Position numbers and translations under genes: made by a program | Assembly (NCBI RefSeq): GCF_000002235.5 | Contig: NW_022145607.1 | Span: 34,857,529-34,921,528 of the forward strand | Direction: 5' to 3' | DNA length: 64,000 nucleotides | From: Strongylocentrotus purpuratus | Lineage: Eukaryota; Echinodermata; Echinoidea; Camarodonta; Strongylocentrotidae | The notes under the pieces: generated by a model | Seen by the model: the letters and a program-made list of their open reading frames with translations, nothing else | Databases searched by the model: none | What the model was told of the DNA's origin: nothing | Shown here: piece by piece, positions 23,045 to 36,069 of the stretch | Layout of the letters: every line of letters begins with the position of its first letter | Position numbering within the stretch: position 1 is the stretch's first letter

Positions 23045-25508
23045 TTGGAACATGACTATCCATCCAGGATTATTATTTTTTAAACAGCTCATACTATTAT
23101 CTGTTCCACATTTGAAGTTACCTAATGAGTTTCTCTTTTCAAGCAATAGATATACTCCATGACTAGTAATATTCCATCCCGATATAATCTTGTGTCAATC
23201 TAATTTTTAACTAAGCTACAGTGTACAACGTACAGTTCAAATACTGCGGTTTAATGAAAGGTTCTTAAATGAAGGAGAATCTTTGGAGAGTCAGAGAAAG
23301 TTGCACTTATTGGTAATAAAAATTATTCTTCAAAATTGAGTATTATATTTTCCCTTGGCATACAGATCCTACATGATATACTGCCCTAACAACAATAATC
23401 AATATCGCTAAAACACCTCGTTCAGTTAGAGAGAATTCTCAATACCGGTACATCTGGCTTGCATGGCAATGGGTACATGTAAGCCCTATATATGCACTGG
23501 ATCCTGTATCAAAGACATTTCCATTTTTATCTTTTAAAGACATATCCTTAGAGGGTGTTGTGTACTTAATTAGATGGATCTTAAATTTAAGAAATTATGC
23601 AGATGGGCCCTAATTATTTGTTTGTTTACCTGTATGTTCGGTACTTCACGATCCTGTGTTTCATTATAACATTTAGAACATGTAGGCCTCAATGGGAGCT
23701 AGGACTAATCTTCTGTGACTAGAAAAAGACCTGAGGCTATAAAGGGGGTATCTTACAATGAAAGAAATCAATGAACCACCTTCCTTTACATGATGATGTA
23801 TCCGAAGACCATGTTGTCAGCCCCACCCATACAATCTCACGTGAGTGCATGAAAGTACAAGTGCATAGCAAATATAATAAAAACATGCCCCCGATACATG
23901 CTCGAAAAACTTCAGTTCACAAGTACAAGTAGCCCAACATGGATACAGCGCCACAGTCGCAATGACCAAAACAAATTGCCAGTATATCATTTATTTTAAA
24001 AAAAAGGAAATTGAAAAGCAGTAAATTCAACACGTTCCCAACACCCACTGCCCATCACAAACAAAGTTAACAAACTATCAAATTAGAATTGAATGGGTTC
24101 GAATTGATTCACCCCCATCAGGGGAAATTTATTTCTTGGTGTGTCGACATGTTCTAGGTCTTATTGTGACCATTACAAAGGGGACTTTGCCCGGTGGCGA
24201 ATATGGAGGTGTCACGCGATTCAAGTCACTTGGGAAGCCCCTGAAATCAGTGTTCTTTTATATGTGGTGATATATTTGCATACTGTACAATACGTGGGCG
24301 ATCGCCCCCTTCACGCCTCAGTGAAAATGTGGCTATTCTATTCTTTCTTGAAAATTATAATTCAGGCTACGGCAGTTTCCATATAAACAGATGAAGAGAG
24401 AGGGGGAGGGGGGGGGGGGGGGGGGGGGAGGGGTGTTAATTTAATAGTTAACCCACACAGTTACCTACATTGTTAAAAGTTTGAATACATTTGTTTGTAG
24501 AAAGACCTACGTAGATAGACCAAATTTCTATAAATACACTTTTAGTACCGGTACATACTGTACAAATACTGCCCAATCACCCACTTTTCATCAACCATCA
24601 GATGCAACAATTTGGTATGACTGCTCCCTGTAACACTTTACACTTGTAAAACCATCTCTGAAACTGGTGTCAACTTTAATAAAACAAGGATGTCTGCTCT
24701 TCCCTTTTGACATCAACTCGTTACAGTACCACAAATCTGATAATGAATAAAATGTGGTTGATTGTGAAGAATCAGTACCTGATCAGTACTGGTGACAGGT
24801 TTACCCAAACTTTAGGAGGGTAGTGTCTAACTGTCTACATGTACGTATGTATCATTTGGATTTCATGCCCGAGTCTGTGTGTAATGCATTCAATTGTATT
24901 TGGTACAAGCCTAACCAGTTGTGATAGAAAGTAACCAAGATATTTAGGGAATCAAAACTTTTTTAAACCTCCATACAATAAACATATCTTATGATCAAGA
25001 AGTACATAACAAAACAATAACATGTAGACATACTTGTATGTGTAACTTGTTGATAAAAGTTCACATGTAAGCTAATTCCCTATCTCTTTTTCTCTTTTCT
25101 TTTTTCAAGCATATTGACCCTCTTTTCATAATCATTACATTTCAATGGTTGCATGCACATCAAACAAGTACACATAGATGTATACCGTAGTCCTTTTGTA
25201 TATATTAAAAGGACTCTACATTGTATATCAAAATACTTTTGCCCTGTTTAACTTCACTGTGGTTATTGCATTGTGAAAATGGCTATTGCATCGAAACGTG
25301 TAAATAATATGTCTAGACCAAATGACAATAAAAACTTTAAAAACACATATTTCACAAATACTGTACATCTACAGGTAGGCAGTAGGCACCGGTATAATTG
25401 TGGTCAATTTGGTGTCCTGTTCACCCACTGTAGACTTTGATCGACCTTGGGTCATCTGAACATACATGTACATCATGAATACAAACTGACCTAGGTCCAC
25501 TGGCTGAA
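23045..25508. other. AT-rich non-coding stretch
   Basis: No gene recognised. It contains a poly-G run at about 24400-24431, a short inverted pair AGTCCTTTT/AAAAGGACT at about 25190-25214, and CAATAAAAACTTT near 25326-25338 that resembles a retroposon tail. Confidence 0.4.
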
Positions 25509-25511
25509 CAG

Positions 25512-25750
25512 TGTACTGTAGTCTGCTGGTTCAGACTCTCATCTGATATTTCACCATGATTCCTAAAGCCTTGGCATCTTGAGCGGAGCCTAGCTCTATG
25601 TCAGTCTATGGCTGCATCAAATATGAGCAGTTACAGTACATACATGTAGTCTAGATGCAGTATGCCATCAGCATAGTCTCACCCTGCAGACATTGTTACG
25701 CACACCATCTAACAAGGGTTTGCGCCGGCAGACTAGCTCGACCCGGCCAT
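25512..25750 (+). repeat. Unclassified dispersed repeat, copy 3
   Basis: Homologous to 9290-9520 and 20735-20945. CTTGAGCGGAGCCTAGCTCT is almost identical to copy 1, and GCAGACATTGTTACGCACA and AACAAGGGTTTGCG follow in the same order. Confidence 0.65.
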
Positions 25751-26299
25751 CATTTATCAATACTTTTCCAATCCCTCCATCCTCCATTGTACATTGTACA
25801 TTCCTCCAATCAATGGATATGCATTGAAATGACCACTAGGGGAATCAATATAATGTTCCACAGGCTCCAAACTCTCATTAGCATAATCTGTGCAATGCAT
25901 GTATGGACAATGCTTGGGGTATCATTGATGGACGGATGAGTCTAAAATAGTCTGTTGTTATTTGGTTAAAAAAATAGTTTTGGAAATTTTGTTAGGATTT
26001 TTGGAAACAAACATTTTTTTTAATGTGATAACTAAGACTATGAATATTGTTTCCAAATGTTAAAATGGTTCTAAAGTTACTTTTCAAGAATTTTAGAAAT
26101 AGGGTAGTGATTTTTGCCTGTTGTGATTTTGGAGGGGGGAAAAATTAAATATCTTAAACTGCACTAAAGATATGTATTCCTAATTTTGGTTTACACCCGA
26201 TACTAGAGATAATTTCATTGAAGAAATGATACAGAAAAATTCATATTCAAAGCTAGTGTTGGCCCTTAATATACGATTTTCAAAATGTATTGAGATTTT

Positions 26300-26510
26300 A
26301 CACACGCTTACCATTACATTCACATGTATTTATATCATTGAATCTTAATAGTCAGGATGCAAATTGCATACGTTATTTGTTGCTCGGTTGGACAAACATT
26401 ATGTCTTGCCCTATGTATCAACAGGTAATGTACCCAATTCGCATTCTGACTAATGAAACACTATTATTTATTATTACCAACAGGTAAAGGAAATGATTTG
26501 TTACCACGCA
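26300..26510. repeat. Palindromic dispersed repeat, copy 1
   Basis: AATAGTCAGGATGCAAATTG on the left faces CGCATTCTGACTAATGA on the right. Both, and the flanking TTTGTTAC and ATTAAATTTGATTAC segments, are homologous to the element at 36070-36415. Confidence 0.55.
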
Positions 26511-26519
26511 CTTCTCAAA

Positions 26520-27160
26520 GACATATCCATTAAATTTGATTACTTTATGAAACTTGCCTCTTAAAACTCTTTGAGTGTCCATTTAGCTTCTCCAACCTTT
26601 TTCAATCTCGGTTAATAAGTACAATTTATGCAAACCAGTTTATATCTCACCCCACTTATGCATTTATACTTCTAATCAAGAGTTTTCCGAAAAGGTTGGA
26701 AGACCCATATAAATCTTATCTGCATCCACACACAAATTCATCTACACATGTACTGCGCCACTACCATACTACCTACATGTAGATGCACACAGCCCAAGAC
26801 CAACACACAGACACACTGCCTGAAGATCTCCAGCCGATCTTGTGTTGTGATTATTCACCAGACTGCCAGTGTTTTGGAGTGGAGCTATGGGGGTCAGGTC
26901 AGGTCGTGATGGGTCACCGAAGGTCACTTAGGGTGGCCCAAACTTTTATGTCACACCCAGAGGGTTTCATGGAACTTGGCTTAGCAACACACACTCCAGA
27001 TTTATCCTGTACCCTGATTGACTAGCGGGATCCAGTCTAAATCACACATGTCCAAGACCCCATTCTCCATTCTCAGAGTCACTCTCTTCATTGGACTGGT
27101 CTACGCTAGACCGATTCAGAGGTACCGTTCGTACAATTTACACTCATTGCAAGTTTTACC
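26520..27160. other. Non-coding stretch; no gene seen
   Basis: Contains a short inverted pair, CTCCAACCTTTTTC at about 26590 and GAAAAGGTTGGAAG at about 26689. The 80-codon frame at 26783-27025 has no recognisable domain. Confidence 0.4.
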
Positions 27161-27164
27161 CTTT

Positions 27165-27530
27165 CCTAATGTTATTATTTACTTTTCCTTCTATCATCTT
27201 CACATATGTTAATCTTTGTTTTTTTCATTCAATAAATTTTTCTTTCTATCTTTCCTCATGTTATCCTTTGTTCTCAATCCTATCCTCTTCTTTTTCTATA
27301 TTTCTTTCTGTTATTCCTTATCTTTAAGAGTTTACCATTATATCATTTCCTCTTTCTATTTTTCTTCATGTTATGCTTCATCTTTAAAATTCTGTCATCT
27401 TCTCTTTTTATCTTTCTTTATGTTATTCTTCGGTTATATCCTATCATTTTGCTCTTTCTGTCTTTCATTATTTTAATCTTTGATTTTTATTCTTTCACTG
27501 CTTTCTCTTCCTCTCTTTCATTACTTTCCA
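27165..27530. repeat. Diverged pyrimidine-rich tandem repeat, unit about 55-60 bp
   Basis: About five units of the form ATCTTTCTTCATGTTATTCT followed by a TCTTTAAAATCCTATCATTT-like phrase. The Phe/Ser/Leu-rich frames across it are explained by the repeat. Confidence 0.65.
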
Positions 27531-27646
27531 AAAAAACACACACTCATTTCCGGTTAACCCGCACTTCCTAGCACGGTTGTGCATTCACATTCACCACTAG
27601 AGTAGACCTGTCCAGTGTCCACCAAGTGAGTGAGAATGGGGTCTTA

Positions 27647-27648
<2 letters not shown>

Positions 27649-27705
<57 letters not shown>
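27649..27705. repeat. (CT)n microsatellite
   Basis: An uninterrupted CT run of about 45 bp, then TTTCTCTGTCTTTC. Confidence 0.9.
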
Positions 27706-27706
<1 letters not shown>

Positions 27707-27709
27707 CAA

Positions 27710-28370
27710 TCATTCTTTACACAATTTTATTATATATTTGATAATGGTTTGTATCTGAAACTTTAACATATGATCATTGCCCTTGAAATTAAATATTCTA
27801 TTTTTAAATAGATTTTCATTAAAAAAATAAACATAACATTTCACCAGATTTTTAAATGTGGCTTTTGTGGATGTCCTGTGCACGTATCTGGAATCACATA
27901 CAAGCTACGGTAGTTACGAGACTTCTATATTCAGTGTGACAATAAGATTATTGAAATCTTTTCTTTCTTAAAAATAAAGATATTGATGTACAAGTAAGCC
28001 TTTATTTAAAACTGAATAAGATTAAGAGTACCTGGTACAATTATCAATTTGTGTCATATAGTTAGGCTACAGCATACACTGAGAAAGAGATAGTCTAAGC
28101 CAATGCGATGTACCGCACAGCCATACAAGATCCTGACGATTCCAAACGGGAACAGGTAACACAACTTTGAATGGGTTGGGGAGGCTATGTCAGGGCCAGT
28201 ATGCTGGGCTAAGTCTGTCACCAGTGGAGCTTTCCACCATTGGAATGCCTTTCAGCAACAAAACTCAGAATGGAATTTACTACTTTCCTACTGATCCGTC
28301 CACACACGCAATCTTTCTCTTTCTATCTTCCTAGCTCCCTATCCTATCCAGCCTGCTCGGGCTGCATTGC
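27710..28370. other. AT-rich non-coding stretch
   Basis: No gene or recognised repeat. Confidence 0.4.
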
Positions 28371-28382
28371 TATTTAAAGTTT

Positions 28383-28565
28383 CAGTGAAAAAATTACACG
28401 AGGGCTCGGGTGAATTACCCCCGAAATGCTAAAAAGAGCCCCCGCAAGTCATGAGCCCAAAAAAATTTGCATAGAGTTCACGGCAAAACAAATTAAAGAG
28501 TGTTATTTTCATGCAAGTAAGCTTGAAAAGTAGCCCCAGAAATTTTTTAAGTATATTTTTCCCTG
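28383..28565 (+). mobile_element. hAT-like MITE, copy 2, with exact 8-bp target duplication
   Basis: A 183-bp element starting CAGTGAAAAAATTACACGAG and ending TATATTTTTCCCTG. Internal blocks (AAAAAGAGCCCCCG, GCATAGAGTTCACGGCAAAA, CTTGAAAAGTAGCCCCAGAA) match the other two copies. TAAAGTTT occurs immediately before (28375-28382) and after (28566-28573), an exact 8-bp duplication as made by hAT transposases. No coding capacity, so it must have been mobilised in trans. Confidence 0.9.
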
Positions 28566-28574
28566 TAAAGTTTG

Positions 28575-31500
28575 TAGAGTTACCGTCCATAGTCCTCCCA
28601 AAGTGATGTCAAAGATATTGTTCAGAACTTCAGATTACAACTGGGTAGTTGGTAGATAATTAACATACAATATTATAAGCTTATATTGTTGACAAAATGT
28701 TCAGGATTATTTCAGCTTTTATAATATTGACCACTTCAAAATACCTGTACTCAAACTTTTAGGTCTGCATTAGATGCCATATGAATGCCATACACGCCAA
28801 ATTGTAGAGAGTTTATAATGTACATGTTTGTGGAAATTGTGTTCATACATTTAAAGTAGAAACTAGAAACATCAAAAGTATGAAAGTGGTTATACAATGA
28901 ACTATTATCACACCAGTCTTGGGTGTAAACCTAGATGTACTATGTAGGCCTACAAGTACATTGTATGTAAACAATGTATCTTATTAATTTCCACCGATAA
29001 ATCTCATTTAATCATTTAACATGGAACCCCTCTTCCACCTTGACATCTTATTAAGAAAAGAAAGATAAAAACAAACTATTGCTATGAATTATCTTCATCT
29101 TCACTTCATGGCTTAGGACTGCAGTCAGCGCTGTGGCAGGCATGGCTTCACTGAGCAAATTGGACTATAGATGCTGGCTTAGGAGAAGCTAATCTCTATC
29201 TCTCCGCCCGACCATTATTTATTTGTTGAACTATCACATGGGGATGGAAATCTCATTACACTTGGGTTGGCTGGGAGAGGTGGGGAAAAAATATGAGGCC
29301 CTAACACGAGGCCCTAACACACTGCCTTCCCTGAGCGAAGGGAGATAGGAGTGCGAGATATATATCTCTACGAGGATCAACTGTGAAGGCAGAACAATGT
29401 GGAAAATTAGAATGGAACTTGGTCGTAAATCACGGCCATGTGGGAATGCGGTGGGGGGCTGATGGCAGGGCTTGTGTTTCTTCCCCGTACACGCACGCAC
29501 GCTGCCCCGCTTCATAGTGCATGCCGGAAGCCCCCTTGCTACCAAAGACTCTGAATGATAATGGCTCCAGACTGCTTCTGGTACTGACAGGGTTAATATC
29601 ATTTGAAGCGAGATTGGTGGAAATGTGGCTCTTTAAAGCTCTCTTGCACATCTTTTGTTTTGTGAAAGTTTGAACGGGGCAGAAGAAGTCTCGATTGTAA
29701 ACACCACATGTCCCTACCCCATTACTAACGCCCTCCCCGCACCAAGTTGACAACGACATGACAATTGACGTGCGAAGAGAGAATTTGGGCCAAACGAGAG
29801 GACTTGGAACAAGGGGACGTCCGTCGCAGCGAGTCAGCGGAGCGGATCGTCTTCATTACGATTGCCACACCAGGAGTGGTGCTAAACTGATTAGAATAAG
29901 AAGGTTGCATGTGGAGACATGTCCCTGCGGACACTGCAGAGGGCTGGCTTAGAGAGAGAATGGATGAAGACAAACAAGCTAAGCTGTGTACACATACGGG
30001 ACCACATCACGTAACGACTGTGATAAGGTTCCCTGCCAAGTTCACTCAGTTTTTCAGGGCACCAGGCTTCAAACTGATTTCGACAACTTTAAGATGCTAC
30101 TCATCTTGTAATGTAGGGTTTCAAATAAAACAATACAAGACAGAAACTTTAAAGACTTTAGATCCTAAGTGACATATGACATTTAAATCTAAATCTTAAG
30201 AAGATGATGGCTTTATACTTGACAGCTTGAAACGAGCACAACTGAAAATGCAGTCATGTCTACTCTGTTTAAGAAATGCCTCTGTTGGCAACATGTTCAT
30301 TTCGAGGGGTGGGGGGGGGGGAGAGGGAGAGCGTTGAGGGGGAGGGGAGAGAGTTGGGGGAGAAAGGTTAAGAAAGGTCTTGAAAGGCAGGGGGCAGTAA
30401 GAAAGCATCAGAAGCAAAGGAAGATCTCAAACAGTGGGAGAGAAAATATAGACAGAGAGAGAATAATAGGCTTAATTTTACAAATTGACTCAGAAAGGTT
30501 ATCTCATTTCGATCTTGCAACTTGCCCATTACAAACTTCGCCCAGACTTGTTAATGTAGTCCCACGTATATGATTTACATGCGGCATGGATCATGGCACT
30601 TTGACAAATGAGGAATCCCGACCGACAGAGGGGAGAAGAAAGCCATTAATCACTTCTACGGTTCAATCCAATAACCTTGGCGTAGGTGTACCTACTTACA
30701 AGCACGTCCTGGATTCATTTTGAACCCGCTCCTTTTCTTCATCCTCATAAACCATGAAGCTTCTGAAGAAAAGAAAAGAAAAAAGGGCCCTCGCTTTTCG
30801 TCTGCAGTGTTTATAGGGATAGTACCATGGCAAATACACAAATTGTCCATGTAGTATGCACAGACACGTAGAGTACTATACAACCTGCTTGTGTACATTA
30901 TCAAAAAGGGAAAGGACTAGAAAGCCGGCGAAAGAAGTGAGATCTGAATCTAGATCAAGACAAACATACTTCATGGGGATGATTTATTCTGCCATCGGTA
31001 ATGACTGAATTACTGCAACTGATATTTGCGCTCTCTTTCAAATTCAAGTGACAGTTTCGTGGCGTGCTGGTCCTTCAAGCGGCAAAGTTTACCGACGACC
31101 GAACAAGCACGTACCTATCTAATGCTTAACTTTTACGGTTCCTTCTGAATATACAAAAATCTCAAGAGCTTTATGCTTGTATTAATTTGAAAGGTACCAA
31201 GTCAAATTTTCAATAAGGCATAATAAATTATATTTGATATCCACCTGAAATCAAAAACTCACCGTCACTGTAAATCAAGTCAACGGTATTGGAAAATAAA
31301 AGAGAAAAAAATCAAACCTACAGTAGTAAAAAACAGGAATCGTCCTCCAATATCATAAACATATCATTCCTTTAAAAAACAAATAAGTTTAAAAACTTCA
31401 TTTGAAATAAGAAGCAAGAAGCAAATTGCAGCAGATATTTTAACACACTGTGCTAGCGTGAGATTCAGAGACTGGTAATATTTTTGAACTACATGTATTA

Positions 31501-31685
31501 TAGCAGACAACATGAACATATATAAATATGCATGTATACCTGTATATACATTTTACAGCAACACACTCATTCAAGATCACCATTCCACTAAATCTTTTCA
31601 AGGGAAAAAGGTGAACAATTCCTAAAAATAAATACACCTACAGTGTACATGTGTGTAGCTTGAATCAACACATGATGTGTCTGTG
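28575..31685. other. Non-coding stretch; no gene recognised
   Basis: Includes a compositionally complex block at about 29100-29960 open in several frames on both strands without any recognised domain, and a poly-G/purine tract at about 30306-30370. Either the complex block or 30550-31130 could be regulatory; I see no definite gene. Confidence 0.4.
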
Positions 31686-31690
31686 TGTGT

Positions 31691-31772
31691 ATCTGTTTGG
31701 AGCCAGAAGGGCATTAAGTCTATGTTAAAATATATGAGTAAATGCCCTTTTTGCTCCAAGAAGACGATTTCA
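31691..31772. repeat. Dispersed hairpin family, copy 5
   Basis: ATCTGTTTGGAGCCAGAAGG then GCATTAAGTC on the left; GAGTAAATGCCCTTTTTGCT then CCAAGAAGACGATTTC on the right. Confidence 0.75.
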
Positions 31773-31961
31773 TAGGAGGACGGTAAGCTAAGTGAGCTCA
31801 TTGAGGTGCATGAGCTGCCATACAGTCCAAAGCTATGGGCACTTCACCACAATTTATGGCCACATAACTGGGGGACAGTTTAGTTTATTATGTCATTAGG
31901 TAAATCTGTTGCTGATGCTAATGGCTTGGCCACATGCCACATACCAGTCATCAGTCAGGAG

Positions 31962-32240
31962 GAGATAGTGGAGGGGGAGGAGAGATGAAATGGAGAGGAG
32001 GGATGGAGAGGAGGAGAGAGGGTGGGGAGGAGGTGGGAGTAGGAAGAGGGAGGGGAGGAGGGATGGGAGGAGGGAGGGGAGGAGGAGGAGGGGAGGAGGG
32101 GAGAGGGGGAAGAGATGGGAGGAGAGAGAGGAGGAGGAGGAGAGGGAGGAGAGAGGAAGAGGGAGGGGAGACAGAGAGAGGGAAGGGGAGAAGGAGAGAG
32201 GGGAGAAGGAGAGAGGAGAGAAAGGAGAAGAGATAGTAGG
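31962..32240. repeat. Polypurine tract, (GGGAGGA)n-like
   Basis: About 280 bp of almost pure G/A on the plus strand. All four long frames across it, on both strands, are low-complexity artefacts. Confidence 0.9.
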
Positions 32241-32246
32241 TAAGGG

Positions 32247-32413
32247 CAGTGAAAAAATAAACGGGGGCTCGGGGCAAAATAGCTCCTGAAATGCCCAAAA
32301 GAGCCCCTGTAAATTTGGATACAGTTCAATGCAAAACAAATTTTAGAGTGTTAATTTCATGCAGGCAAGTTTGAAAAGTAGCCCCCGAAAAATAAATATT
32401 AATTTTTTCCCTG
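32247..32413 (+). mobile_element. hAT-like MITE, copy 3, with exact 8-bp target duplication
   Basis: A 167-bp element starting CAGTGAAAAAATAAACGGGG and ending AATTTTTTCCCTG. Flanked by GGTAAGGG at 32239-32246 and 32414-32421. The interior matches the copies at 5478 and 28383 (ATGCAAAACAAATTT, TGAAAAGTAGCCCCCGAAA). Confidence 0.9.
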
Positions 32414-32439
32414 GGTAAGGGAAGTACTCGTAATAATCG

Positions 32440-32560
32440 ACTCCTCTTCCTCCTCTTCCTCCTCATCCTCTCATCCTCTCATCCTCTCTTCCTCCCCCTC
32501 ATCCTCTCACCCCCCCCCCTTCCTCATCTTTATCCTCCTCCTTCTCCTGCTCCTACTTTC
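32440..32560. repeat. Polypyrimidine tract, (TCC)n-like
   Basis: CTCTTCCTCC and CATCCTCT units followed by a poly-C run. It lies just right of the hAT-like MITE, with opposite strand polarity to the polypurine tract on the MITE's left. Confidence 0.85.
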
Positions 32561-32564
32561 TACC

Positions 32565-35500
32565 AGGACACAGGAAAACATCATGGTCAGTCGCAACAAG
32601 TACACTTGAACTGAAGTTCCCACTGCAAGAACAGAGACAAATGCAGACTCTTGAAACGTTCCCTTGGAGCGTACCATGAACATCAAATGAACATCTTGAA
32701 ACAGTTCTGTTGCTAAGGTTTACGAAATAGCAAGACAAAATGTAGAGAAAATCTCACATCTCTCTCTTTGTAATTACTTTTTGATGGAGTGAACGACATT
32801 ATCCATCTGTGGTCCTGTACTATACTACAGTCTATATGCTGACAAGATGCCACATAATGGAACCAAAAGACAAAATTAGCTTAAGTTTGCCATATCTTTT
32901 CAGTAACATTCTCATAACCTTATACCATTTCACACAGGCAAAGAGTTAACATTCTTCTTGCTTTCAACAGATGACTTCTTCTCTTGCATATCTCATTCCT
33001 TCAGATGACGGAGATGCGATCTTCTCAATCTCATCTCAAAGCTGCATCTCTGATCACCACTTTGCTGATGAACACTGCAACCGTCATTAAATAATATCCT
33101 TGCGGGCATCTGGGCAGACTCATAAATTAGATGCATAAAAGAGCACTAATGAGGCATGAAAAGGCTAACAAAACTGCTCATTATACTCCTTAGTCCCATC
33201 TGATGATATTGCTGCTAGAAAAATAATGGCTTTGAAGGACCTCAAAAAATAAGGTAATGCACAAACTTGTAATTTAAAACAAAAACAAAGAAATATTGAA
33301 CTTATATTTTTTTCATCCAAAGTACAGATGTGCAAACAAAATCCCAAGGTTGTCAGGAAAAGAGATAGCAAATTAATCAATACAATGTAGGATGTTTACT
33401 TCAAGTTCGAGGTAACATGCCTTATGGAATATGTACGTCATCATCATGTTGTTTTTCTCAGTGTTATTTTATTGAATTTTGCAATGTGTCGTCACTTATG
33501 AAAATAATACAAAAGACAATAACACTAGAAATATGCAAAAATTCTGTTTACTTGATAGGCTGGTCTGCTGTTATTTCAAAAGTGAAGTTGTTGTGAAACA
33601 GTCATGGAACTATCTGTACCTTTTACACTACTGTACTTGTACTGCATGCTTAAGTATTGCTTGAAACAAAGTACACACCCTCTAACCATTTCACATCAAG
33701 GTCTATGGAATGATACATTCAGTCATGAATGGTGACATGATGTGAGGGTTCCTACTTTTATTTCGAGCAATACTTAGTTCCTGTATTAAAGCACTCGTAC
33801 AGTAGCGTGGATAGACAGTAGTGCAGTTTACAAGTGACAGTCACGCGACAGACGATTAACTGCCTAAATTCCTGAGGTACCATCCCTTCTAATCTATCCC
33901 GGGTGCTAATTAGCTAGCGTTGTGCGCTGAGTGTGGCATGCAGGTTATTTCTGGGGAATAACAATGTCACAGTTGTACTAGCAGCATGAATTAATTAGAA
34001 GAGGGCAGCCTACCTACCAATGTGACCTTTGACCTACATGTACAATAACAATACAAATTTTGATATCTTTCTTCCCCCCTTTAGAAAGTTACAAGTTTTC
34101 CAATCTATTTTGTTTAACCTACAACATGCTTTAGAGTTTGAATGGAATTTTTTTCCCCTGTGGTAGTGATAGATTGATACATATACCTCTATCGTATCCC
34201 ACGGTATATAATTCTGGGCCAGTTGGTCGGGATGGGTTAAATATGAACTTCCATTCTGGTTAGATGAATGTATTTTGGTAGAAAAACTTCCTTTAATCTA
34301 TTCTGAAGATCTATTGAGTAGTAAATACGAATAGTTGAGTGTTTTGGGGTTTTGAATTTATCGGAATTTGATCGAAGGACTCTTTTCTTTCCTTTTTTTT
34401 TTGGCTATCAAAGTTACCACAACATAACAAATTTCTGTGAAAGTTGCAGTCGCTGCCAAAAGTACAAATGCTGAGATCCAAATTCAATGGAACCACATCA
34501 TGCTATAGCTGGGACATTGAACAGATCCCAAGTACCAGACAATGCAACGAGAGCCCTTACTTCGGGTTTGGCAAACTATTCAGACCTCTGCCTGCCTTGA
34601 AAATAACGTGACAGAAAGTTTCACTAATGCCAGGTTATAGAGTACAGAGTTTGAATAGAAATTGGAAGTCTATTCCACAGCCAAAGATATAATATCATGT
34701 AAAAACTTCATAACTAGAGAAATGTTCAAAAGAACGCAACATGAAGTATTCAGCAACCGCTGCCTTGTCGCCTCATCCTATCCCTCGCTCAAGCATGCAT
34801 TCCGGGATGCGAGTACGAGGGGGAAGAGGAGCGAAAAATTCAGCGTAGCCGAGGTCAGATAGAAAAGGCCAGGATTTGGAGGGGGGGGGGGGGTAGGGGG
34901 AATACGAAACAAAGCTGTTGAGATCTAGGTTGAGGGGGTGGTGAGAATACATGAATGAGAAATCAAGTAGAGGCTCACTTCTAGCCGCCGTGCAAGTGCA
35001 CTCCAAATTCACTGACCTGGCTGTTCTCTCCCTCCGCTCCCCGAGAGTTTTAAAGGGAGTGGAGAGAATGCGGAATGAAACCACAATTTTTTTTTAAAGG
35101 AACAAATTGCTGGTAAAAACAACAGTAATAATTCACTAGAGGACAATCTAATTTGATTTGCTCTACATAGTCAATGTCAGATTGCAGCACATCAATTTGT
35201 ATGCATCCGTAATTTTCATTTTTTTTATTTTTCATTTTTTAAATACAGCCCTGTACTTGAATCAATCTCAGTAGGCCCACCATTGTACAATCATATGATC
35301 TGTTGAGATCTAGAACAGAAGTAATGCCCTTGTTTCTCTTAGCAAACGATACATTGGAGTCCGAACAGAACCAGTGTAAATATCTCATCTTTCTTCTTTC
35401 ATTACATTTTCTAACAAATTAAAATGTGTGCTAACTTGCTAAGTGTACATTTCTTTGAATTCTGCAAGAAAATAATGTTGTTGTTGTCACTAGCATAACA

Positions 35501-35835
35501 AATTTCATTTTGCCATTACCACAACCAAGTTTACCTTTCTTCGTAAATGATCTAGAACTTTACGCTTTCAAGAACATGCATATCAAACAAAAACATGTAT
35601 GGGGATTGTATGAATAATTAAGTCTTTCTTGGTTTGTTGGTGACTCTTTAGTTCAACAAAAAATATATACAAAGATCAGTTTAACTTGTTTGTATGCTTT
35701 GCATTATGGTTATTGTATAATAGTATCAGACATGATTTGCTATTGATACTTACGTAAAAATGTATAACCTTGTATTTGTTATTTGAACTCAGAAATAAAA
35801 TCAATAAAAAAAAATTGTAAAAACATGTGTCAACC
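32565..35835. other. Non-coding stretch; no gene recognised
   Basis: No credible coding region. There is a poly-G run near 34880-34892. The 34720-35060 part is more complex and open on both strands but shows no domain. Confidence 0.45.
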
Positions 35836-35838
35836 TCG

Positions 35839-35982
35839 GACCCGTTTCACCAAGCTTTTTTTCAATGACAAATGACGAAAATCAGTGACAAATCTATTGA
35901 AAACCAATCAGAAGCAGAGATTTCAGTAGCTTATAACAAAAACTGTCATTTGTTACTGATGACAAGTTTTGTGAAATGGGGC
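35839..35982. mobile_element. Palindromic MITE with CCCGTTTCAC termini
   Basis: The left end GACCCGTTTCACCAAGCTTT, then TTTTCAATGACAAATGAC, pairs with the right end GTCATTTGTTACTGATGACA then AGTTTTGTGAAATGGGGC. Length 144 bp. Non-coding; superfamily not identified. Confidence 0.75.
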
Positions 35983-36069
35983 ACTGGTTGAAGGTGAGCA
36001 TTATCAACGACACAACTCCAAAATGCTCAAGTTACATCCAGCCAGGCACTTTCCAAGTAGGGAAGCTAG

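Noticed and set aside
27091..27571. Possible membrane protein (Phe/Leu/Ser-rich frames)
   Set aside because: Explained by a diverged pyrimidine-rich tandem repeat.
29234..29973. Possible exon cluster of 82-122 codons on the minus strand
   Set aside because: Multiple overlapping frames, no domain, no consistent splice sites; may be regulatory.
31934..32339. Five long frames of 99-147 codons on both strands
   Set aside because: All lie in a polypurine tract and translate to Arg/Gly/Glu or Ser/Pro/Leu low-complexity sequence in several frames at once.
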